Shown here: piece after piece, positions 6,518 through 11,548 of the stretch
Numbering within the stretch: position 1 is the first letter of the stretch
Layout of the letters: every line of letters starts with the position of its first letter
From: DAOTTW01 sp034437615
GTDB taxonomy: Bacteria; Chloroflexota; Anaerolineae; Aggregatilineales; Phototrophicaceae
Direction: 5' to 3'
DNA: 11,548 nucleotides
Assembly (NCBI GenBank): GCA_034437615.1
Contig: DAOTTW010000220.1
Coordinates: 1-11,548 of the forward strand
Notes under the pieces: model-generated
The model's input: only the letters and a program-made list of their open reading frames with translations
The model's database searches: none
What the model was told of the DNA's origin: nothing
Program-made: the position numbers and the translations under genes

Positions 6518-8248
6518 ATGCCCGCGAATAACAAGCAACCACGCAAAAACAGTCCGTCATCTTCGGCATCGCCATTTTCCCTCTCGCTAGCCAATATCCT
6601 GAACGATGAGCGCGTGCTGTTGGTCATCGCGCAAATTGTGTTCGTGATGGTGCTGGTCGGGCTTTTTTCAATCTTGTGGATCAACATCGGCAACACCATG
6701 TCTGATCGCGGGCTGACCATAAACTTCAGTGCCTTTCAAAGCCGCGCCGGTTTCGGCATCGCGGATTCGCCAGAGTGGTATAGCTCGAATAGCACCTACG
6801 GCGAAGCCTTCAGCGTCGGCGTGATTAACACCTTGCGCGTCGTGCTGTTGGGCTTGGTCGGCGCGACGGTGCTCGGCGTGTTCATCGGCATCCTGCTATT
6901 AAGCCGCAACTGGCTCATCAAGACGATTTCCCGCGTCTACGTCGAGATTTTGCGCAACACCCCCCTGCTGGTACAGCTTTTCTTCTGGTATTTCGTCGTG
7001 CTGCTCAGCCTGCCCACCTACCAGGAATCCATAGCCGTACCACAAGAGGGCTTCGTACTGTTCCCGCTGCGCTGGCTTGTGTACGTCCTCTTGCTTATCG
7101 CAGTGTTTCTCGCCATGCGCCGCAGCAAATTTTCAAATCTGCTCAGCATTGGGGCTGTGCTTGGCTTCGCTTGCTGGGAATTTCTGGTCGCGCCACAGCT
7201 CGCGGGCGGTGACCCCGGCCCGGTTATTATAGTGGCGGCAATTGCCGTACTGGTGATCTTCATCATACCAAACGCACGCTTGCGCACGCTGGCCTTCGGC
7301 TTCGCCATTTTGATGCTAGGCCAGTTCGTCGCGTCATTCCTGTTCCACGTGCTCTACATCTTCAACTGGATGCAATTCCCGCAGCATCTCGGCCTGGAGG
7401 TCTACCCGGTCATGTTCCTGAATGTGAAGGGCATCACACTGCCGGAGTTCATCCTGACCGAGCGCTTTGCGATCTGGGCAGCTTTCGTGGTCATCGGCAT
7501 TGTGCTGGCGCGGCGCATCTGGGTGCACTCCGGCTTCGTCACCGAGGCGACGGGCAAGCCCATCCCCCGCACCCTGTACGCATCGCTGGCCATCGTCGGC
7601 GTCAGCGTCGGCGGTTGGCTGATCGTCAGCGCAGGCGGCACCCCGGAGACCATCACCATCGGCGGCGACGACGCCGAGACCTATACATACGCCGAAGCCA
7701 TTGCGGGCGACGGCGATAGCCTCTGGTTTGAAGGTGACGACATCCTGACCGTTGATGAGGCGCAGCGCTATGTCACAGACCCGGTGATTATCGCGCATCC
7801 GGTGACAGGGCGCTTCCGCTTCGAGGTCGGTAGTGTCATCTCGCCCGAATACACCGCGCTGTTGATCGGCCTGATTGTGTATACGTCGGCCTTCATCGCG
7901 GAAATCGTGCGTGCAGGCATTCAGGCGGTGCCCTACGGCCAGATTGAGGCGTCGCGCGCGCTGGGGCTATCCGGTGGTCAAACGCTGACGCAAATCATAC
8001 TGCCGCAGGCGTTACGGGTGATTATCCCACCGATGGGCAACCAATACCTGAATCTCGCAAAAAATTCGACGTTGGCCGTCGCCATCGCCTTCTCAGATAC
8101 CTACCAGATCGGCACCACGATCATGAACCAATCCGGCCAATCGTTAGCGGGCTTCACGATTATCTTCTTCGTGTATATCTCGTTGAGCCTGACCATTTCC
8201 TTCTTTATGAACATCGTTAATTCACGCTTTCAACTGGTCACACGTTAA
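6518..8248 (+). CDS. aapQ: Amino-acid ABC transporter permease, AapQ-like, enlarged
   Basis: This 576-residue inner-membrane subunit forms half of the translocation channel. Family AapQ proteins are about 400 residues. It has a polar N-tail (1-29), TM1 (33-56), the start of the permease domain (100-166), then about four additional hydrophobic segments (180-283). TM8 (316-332) and TM9 (352-372) follow, then an extracytoplasmic loop (373-442) rich in Asp/Glu/Gly. The conserved C-terminal core includes IVYTSAFIAEIVRAGIQAVP and the EAA loop QIEASRALGLSGGQ (475-488) with LPQALRVIIPP (495-505), which contacts the ATPase. EATGKPIP (343-350) matches a known AapQ-type linker, so the extra helices are an insertion, not a different protein. 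The ATG has only a weak GAAG ribosome site and lies after the REP and 9-bp repeats. It overlaps the next gene's ribosome site. Confidence 0.9.
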   Translation: MPANNKQPRKNSPSSSASPFSLSLANILNDERVLLVIAQIVFVMVLVGLFSILWINIGNTMSDRGLTINFSAFQSRAGFGIADSPEWYSSNSTYGEAFSVGVINTLRVVLLGLVGATVLGVFIGILLLSRNWLIKTISRVYVEILRNTPLLVQLFFWYFVVLLSLPTYQESIAVPQEGFVLFPLRWLVYVLLLIAVFLAMRRSKFSNLLSIGAVLGFACWEFLVAPQLAGGDPGPVIIVAAIAVLVIFIIPNARLRTLAFGFAILMLGQFVASFLFHVLYIFNWMQFPQHLGLEVYPVMFLNVKGITLPEFILTERFAIWAAFVVIGIVLARRIWVHSGFVTEATGKPIPRTLYASLAIVGVSVGGWLIVSAGGTPETITIGGDDAETYTYAEAIAGDGDSLWFEGDDILTVDEAQRYVTDPVIIAHPVTGRFRFEVGSVISPEYTALLIGLIVYTSAFIAEIVRAGIQAVPYGQIEASRALGLSGGQTLTQIILPQALRVIIPPMGNQYLNLAKNSTLAVAIAFSDTYQIGTTIMNQSGQSLAGFTIIFFVYISLSLTISFFMNIVNSRFQLVTR

Positions 8249-8253
8249 GGGGG
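8247..8253 (+). promoter_or_regulatory. Ribosome binding site of the second permease, overlapping the first permease stop
   Basis: AAGGGGG begins inside the TAA stop of the first permease and ends 4 nt before ATG 8258. The overlap indicates translational coupling of the two permease subunits. Confidence 0.6.
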
Positions 8254-8257
8254 CGTC

Positions 8258-10501
8258 ATGAGCGATAACGACAACAACAACCCGCCACGCGACGACGCAC
8301 CACAGCAACGGCGCGACGATGCACCCGTCATCATCAATTACGATGCACCAGCCACCAAGAAGCCGCCCTTGCTGGAAGTCGGCGCGCTGGCGTGGATTCG
8401 CAAAAACCTATTCAACACCCCCCTGGATATTTTCCTGACGCTCCTGGGCCTGCTGCTGGCAATCAGCTTTCTTAGCTCGTTCTTGACGTGGGCCATCCAG
8501 GAGGCGAACTGGTTCGCCATCACCTTTAACTTCCGCCGCTTCATGGTGGATCGCTTCCCGGTGGAGCAAGAGGGTCGTCTGATCTTCTTGATGCTGTTCA
8601 TCGCAGCAGCAGTCGGCACGACACTGGCAGCATATGCACGACGCATCTCGCCATTCACGATTGGCGTTTCGCTAGCGGTCCTGCTGCCGATTTTCCTGCT
8701 GCCGTTGATCGTGCGTCCGTTCGTGCCGCTGCCGGATGCCTACATGGTCGCTAGCAACGTGCCGATTGTCTCCGGTACGCAGGAAGAAGACCCCATAGAG
8801 CAGCTAGCCTTCATCGGCGCAGGTGGCGAACAGATCACCTTTGAATTAGCCGACGCCGCCGAGAGTGATGTCGCGCTCAGCCAACTGACGGGCTTCATGG
8901 ACGACGGTTCCAATGTGTTGCGCAACGCCGCAGGCAACCAGCTAGAAAGAGCACAAACAGCCGAGCGCATTCAGGCCATTCTGCGCCTCGACGCAGCCGT
9001 ATCAGACGTGGCCGACGAAAGCAGCACTAGCGATACGGTCATCCCAAGCGGCATCACACGCACATTGACGCGCAACGAACGCGAACGCCTGCAAGCTGAA
9101 CTCGAAGCTGTGACCTACACGCCGCCAGAAGCAGACGCCGAACGCATCGCACAGATTCAGCAAAGCCTTGCAGCAGACGCCGACGCAGCCCTCACCGACG
9201 ACGAACGCGCAGCGCTTCAGGCCGAGCTTGAGCAGCTACAGCAACCGACGCCCATTAAGCATGTCTACGACCTGAATCAGCAAACCGTGACGCTGCAAAT
9301 CCTGGACCGTGACCTGCAACCCATCGCTGAAGCGCAAACGCTGGCAGCAGGCGCTTCGGTCAGCTTCACGTTGCCGCAAGATGGCTGGTATGTGCTGGAT
9401 AAACGCGCCGCCGACCCCGAAACAGATACCGTCACGCTGCTAGCCGTCAACGGCATTTACCCCATCTTCGCAGGCAGCCAGCAGTTCAGCCGCGCTACGG
9501 ATGGCTTCAGCGTCACTGGGGCCATCCCCGAAGTGCAGGTCGATGGCGAGGGCGAAGCACTGCCCTACAACGCCGTTATCGACAGTCAATTTCGCGGTAA
9601 ACGCTCACTCGGCGTCTATTTGCGCATCTACCTCGCGCCGTTCTTCTCGCTGCTAACGCCAGGTCTGTTGCAATTGCTGGCGGCGGGGCTGATCGCACAC
9701 GTCGCAGCGCGTATCATAGACAGCCGCTATGCCCCGCGTGAAAACCCACGTAAATACGCCAAACGGGTAGCAAATTGGCTGTTGATTACCACGCCGCTGA
9801 TGATGTTCGTCATGATTAACGGCATCGGCATCAGCCCGCTGGAGGTCACCGACCAGCGGCGCTGGGGTGGCCTGCTGCTGGCCGCCGTGATTACCGTCTG
9901 GGGTATCATCATCGCCTTCCCGCTGGGTGTCGGCCTCGCGCTGGGCCGCCGCAGCAACCTGCCCGCCGTCAGCTACCTGTGTACGCTCATCATCGAAATG
10001 GTGCGCGGCACCCCCTTCATCGTGGTGCTATTCGCAGGCCAATTGCTGATCCCACTAATTAACCCGGATTTCGCCAGCATCCCGAACGTTTATCGGGCTT
10101 TAGCAGCCACCATCATCTTCATCGCCGCGTATCTGGCCGAAAATGTGCGCGGTGGCCTGCAATCCGTCCCACCAGGCCAAGAAGAAGCGGGCCGAGCCGT
10201 CGGGCTGGCGGGCTGGCAGGTGACGCTCTTCATCATGCTGCCACAGGCGTTACGCGCCGTGATTCCAGCGCTGGTCGGGCAGTTCATCTCGCTGTTCAAG
10301 GATACGTCGCTGCTGGCCATCGTCGGCCTGATCGACCTGACAGGCGTCGTCAATACGATGGTCGTGCAACCTGAATTTGTCGGCACCCGGCGCGAGGGCC
10401 TCTTGTTCATCTCGATTATCTACTTCGCCCTCAGTTACATCATGTCCTACGTGAGCCGCCGCATCGAAGAAAGCGGCGCAGGCTCCGCACGCCGTATTTA
10501 G
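8258..10501 (+). CDS. aapM: Amino-acid ABC transporter permease, AapM-like, with large extracytoplasmic insertion
   Basis: This 747-residue protein is nearly twice the usual AapM length of about 380. The polar N-tail contains RDDAP twice (11-15, 19-23). TM1 to TM3 are near 55-80, 107-126 and 132-153. They are followed by about 290 residues without a membrane span (about 155-448), then TM4 (458-485), TM5 (507-526) and a standard permease core (about 535-735). The core has WGGLLL (536-541), ALGRRSNLP, VRGTPF, AYLAENVRGGLQSVP and the EAA loop QEEAGRAVGLAGWQ (641-654) with LPQAL, ending in FKDTSLLAIVGLIDLTG. The insertion has a beta-like start (190-215), helical parts with a repeated LTxxERxxLQAELE motif (270-283, 312-325) and a beta-rich half (about 334-425). 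The core makes the channel with the Q subunit and contacts the ATPase; the role of the insertion is unknown. The frame is intact with one stop. It sits 9 bp after the first permease. Confidence 0.9.
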   Translation: MSDNDNNNPPRDDAPQQRRDDAPVIINYDAPATKKPPLLEVGALAWIRKNLFNTPLDIFLTLLGLLLAISFLSSFLTWAIQEANWFAITFNFRRFMVDRFPVEQEGRLIFLMLFIAAAVGTTLAAYARRISPFTIGVSLAVLLPIFLLPLIVRPFVPLPDAYMVASNVPIVSGTQEEDPIEQLAFIGAGGEQITFELADAAESDVALSQLTGFMDDGSNVLRNAAGNQLERAQTAERIQAILRLDAAVSDVADESSTSDTVIPSGITRTLTRNERERLQAELEAVTYTPPEADAERIAQIQQSLAADADAALTDDERAALQAELEQLQQPTPIKHVYDLNQQTVTLQILDRDLQPIAEAQTLAAGASVSFTLPQDGWYVLDKRAADPETDTVTLLAVNGIYPIFAGSQQFSRATDGFSVTGAIPEVQVDGEGEALPYNAVIDSQFRGKRSLGVYLRIYLAPFFSLLTPGLLQLLAAGLIAHVAARIIDSRYAPRENPRKYAKRVANWLLITTPLMMFVMINGIGISPLEVTDQRRWGGLLLAAVITVWGIIIAFPLGVGLALGRRSNLPAVSYLCTLIIEMVRGTPFIVVLFAGQLLIPLINPDFASIPNVYRALAATIIFIAAYLAENVRGGLQSVPPGQEEAGRAVGLAGWQVTLFIMLPQALRAVIPALVGQFISLFKDTSLLAIVGLIDLTGVVNTMVVQPEFVGTRREGLLFISIIYFALSYIMSYVSRRIEESGAGSARRI

Positions 10502-10515
10502 TATCAGCCTTACCC

Positions 10516-10519
10516 GGAG
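10516..10519 (+). promoter_or_regulatory. Ribosome binding site of the ATPase gene
   Basis: GGAG lies 8 nt before ATG 10528, which supports that start despite the unusual N-terminal extension it implies. Confidence 0.55.
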
Positions 10520-10527
10520 AAACGAAC

Positions 10528-11358
10528 ATGGTCGCGACACCAGAAAAACAAGCACAAACGCAAGCTGGACAGGCCCCAGCACAGCATGGCAAGCAGAAAC
10601 GCGAGGTCGCCCAGGCCCAAGAAGAGCCGATCATCACCGTGCAGAACGTCAACAAATGGTTCGGTGATTTCCATGTGCTCAAGGACATCTCGCTAGATGT
10701 CGCCCTACAGGAAGTGGTGGTCGTCATCGGGCCGTCTGGCTCCGGCAAATCGACCTTCATTCGCTGCATCAACCGCCTGGAAGAGCATCAGGAAGGCGTG
10801 ATTAAGGTCGATGGCATCGAACTCACGCATGATGTGCGCAATATCGCAGAGGTACGCCGCGAGACGGGCATGGTGTTCCAGCAGTTCAACCTCTTCCCAC
10901 ACCTGACCGTGATAGAAAACATCACCCTGGCCCCCATGCGCGTGCGCCACAAATCCCGCGAGGAAGCCGAGACAAAGGCCATGGAACTGCTCAACCGCGT
11001 CGGCATCCCCGAACAAGCCCACAAATACCCCGGCCAGCTTTCCGGTGGTCAGCAGCAACGTGTGGCCATCGCACGCGCCCTGGCGATGGAGCCGAAGATC
11101 ATGCTCTTCGATGAGCCGACCTCCGCGCTGGACCCCGAAATGATTAAAGAAGTGCTGGACGTTATGAAGACGCTGGCCCATAGCGGTATGACCATGATCG
11201 TCGTCACGCACGAGATGGGCTTTGCCCGTGAAGTGGCCGACCGCGTGATCTTCATGGATCGGGGCCGCGTCGTGGAGCAAGGGCCGCCGGAGCACTTCTT
11301 CAGCACGGATGTCGAGCATCACCCGCGCACACAGGAGTTCCTGGACCAAATTTTGTAA
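10528..11358 (+). CDS. aapP: Amino-acid ABC transporter ATP-binding protein, AapP-like
   Basis: This 276-residue cytoplasmic ATPase powers the importer through the EAA loops of the two permeases. It has every nucleotide-binding motif: Walker A GPSGSGKS (68-75), Q-loop FQQFNLFPH (117-125), signature LSGGQQQR (171-178), Walker B IMLFDEPTSALD (191-202) and switch histidine H228 (VVTHEMGFA). The FNLFPHLTV and THEMGFAREVADRV segments are typical of the polar-amino-acid (HisP/GlnQ/AapP) group. The first 33 residues are a Gln/Ala-rich, probably disordered tail; family members usually begin at about IITVQNVNKWFG (35-46). The GGAG before ATG 10528 supports the long form. It lies 26 bp after the second permease and is the last gene of the operon seen here. 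No intrinsic terminator with a U tract is visible downstream. Confidence 0.96.
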   Translation: MVATPEKQAQTQAGQAPAQHGKQKREVAQAQEEPIITVQNVNKWFGDFHVLKDISLDVALQEVVVVIGPSGSGKSTFIRCINRLEEHQEGVIKVDGIELTHDVRNIAEVRRETGMVFQQFNLFPHLTVIENITLAPMRVRHKSREEAETKAMELLNRVGIPEQAHKYPGQLSGGQQQRVAIARALAMEPKIMLFDEPTSALDPEMIKEVLDVMKTLAHSGMTMIVVTHEMGFAREVADRVIFMDRGRVVEQGPPEHFFSTDVEHHPRTQEFLDQIL

Positions 11359-11468
11359 TGCGCCCTTATCAGCCCTGCACAGACGCACAACAAGATAATT
11401 GACCCTCCCACGCCCCAACGTAGCACCACAAAGAAAAGTGACTACTCAGGTACGTGTCCCATTCTCAG

Positions 11469-11493
11469 TCGCCAGACGTTAAAACGTCCGGCT
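11469..11493. repeat. Imperfect palindrome with GACGT/ACGTC stem
   Basis: GACGT (11475-11479) and ACGTC (11484-11488) pair around TAAA; past one mismatch, CC (11472-11473) pairs with GG (11490-11491). No T tract follows, so it is not an intrinsic terminator by the usual rule. It resembles a small dispersed palindromic repeat, but only one copy is seen here. Confidence 0.45.
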
Positions 11494-11505
11494 CCGGTAC
11501 CGACA

Positions 11506-11523
11506 AGCCTGCTCAAGCAGGCT
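11506..11523. repeat. Perfect 7-bp hairpin AGCCTGC-TCAA-GCAGGCT
   Basis: The stem pairs 11506-11512 with 11517-11523 around a TCAA loop, 17 bases after the preceding palindrome. The following bases (GTATGCAG) are not U-rich. It is probably a second REP-type palindrome downstream of the transporter operon; a factor-dependent 3' end or mRNA-protecting hairpin is possible. Confidence 0.5.
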
Positions 11524-11548
11524 GTATGCAGCGTGCAATAGCCCCCTT

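Noticed and set aside
10705..11418. Long open frame on the minus strand opposite the ATPase gene
   Set aside because: It mirrors a strongly codon-biased real gene, has no recognisable domain and extends across the ATPase motifs in antisense.

Overview
The window reads as about 11.5 kb of a bacterial chromosome with moderately high GC and weak-to-moderate Shine-Dalgarno sequences. The combination of a MutS2 with an Smr domain, a zinc-ribbon/FHA protein, and repeated palindromes built on GTAGGGAC and AGCCTGC..GCAGGCT resembles Chloroflexota, perhaps the Anaerolineae. That assignment is an inference from style and gene content; no marker gene here proves it.

Layout. Bases 1-389 hold no gene but carry a nested palindromic repeat element (24-251). 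mutS2 follows on the plus strand (390-2792). It converges, with a 5-bp gap, on a minus-strand gene for a zinc-ribbon plus FHA-domain protein (2798-3727). An intergenic stretch of about 236 bp then leads into a plus-strand cluster that runs nearly to the right edge: two tandem paralogous substrate-binding proteins (3964-5073 and 5296-6360), a repeat-filled gap (6361-6517), two permeases (6518-8248 and 8258-10501) and an ATPase (10528-11358). The last 190 bases contain two small palindromes and no gene.

How the genes work together. The five-gene cluster encodes a complete polar/general L-amino-acid ABC importer of the Aap type (binding protein J, permeases Q and M, ATPase P). Both permeases are much larger than the family norm. 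The Q-like subunit gains about four extra hydrophobic segments and a periplasmic-side loop. The M-like subunit gains roughly 290 residues of predicted extracytoplasmic domain. Neither binding protein has a lipobox, although the suspected host phylum is generally regarded as monoderm. A permease-borne docking domain is one hypothesis that would tie these oddities together.

Expression. The second binding-protein gene has its own near-consensus promoter (TTGACA, 17 bp, TACAAT at 5178-5206), a possible 5' leader hairpin and a strong Shine-Dalgarno. The permease genes begin after a REP-like double hairpin and six 9-bp tandem repeats. This arrangement would be expected to give an excess of binding protein over membrane subunits, but that is inferred, not shown.
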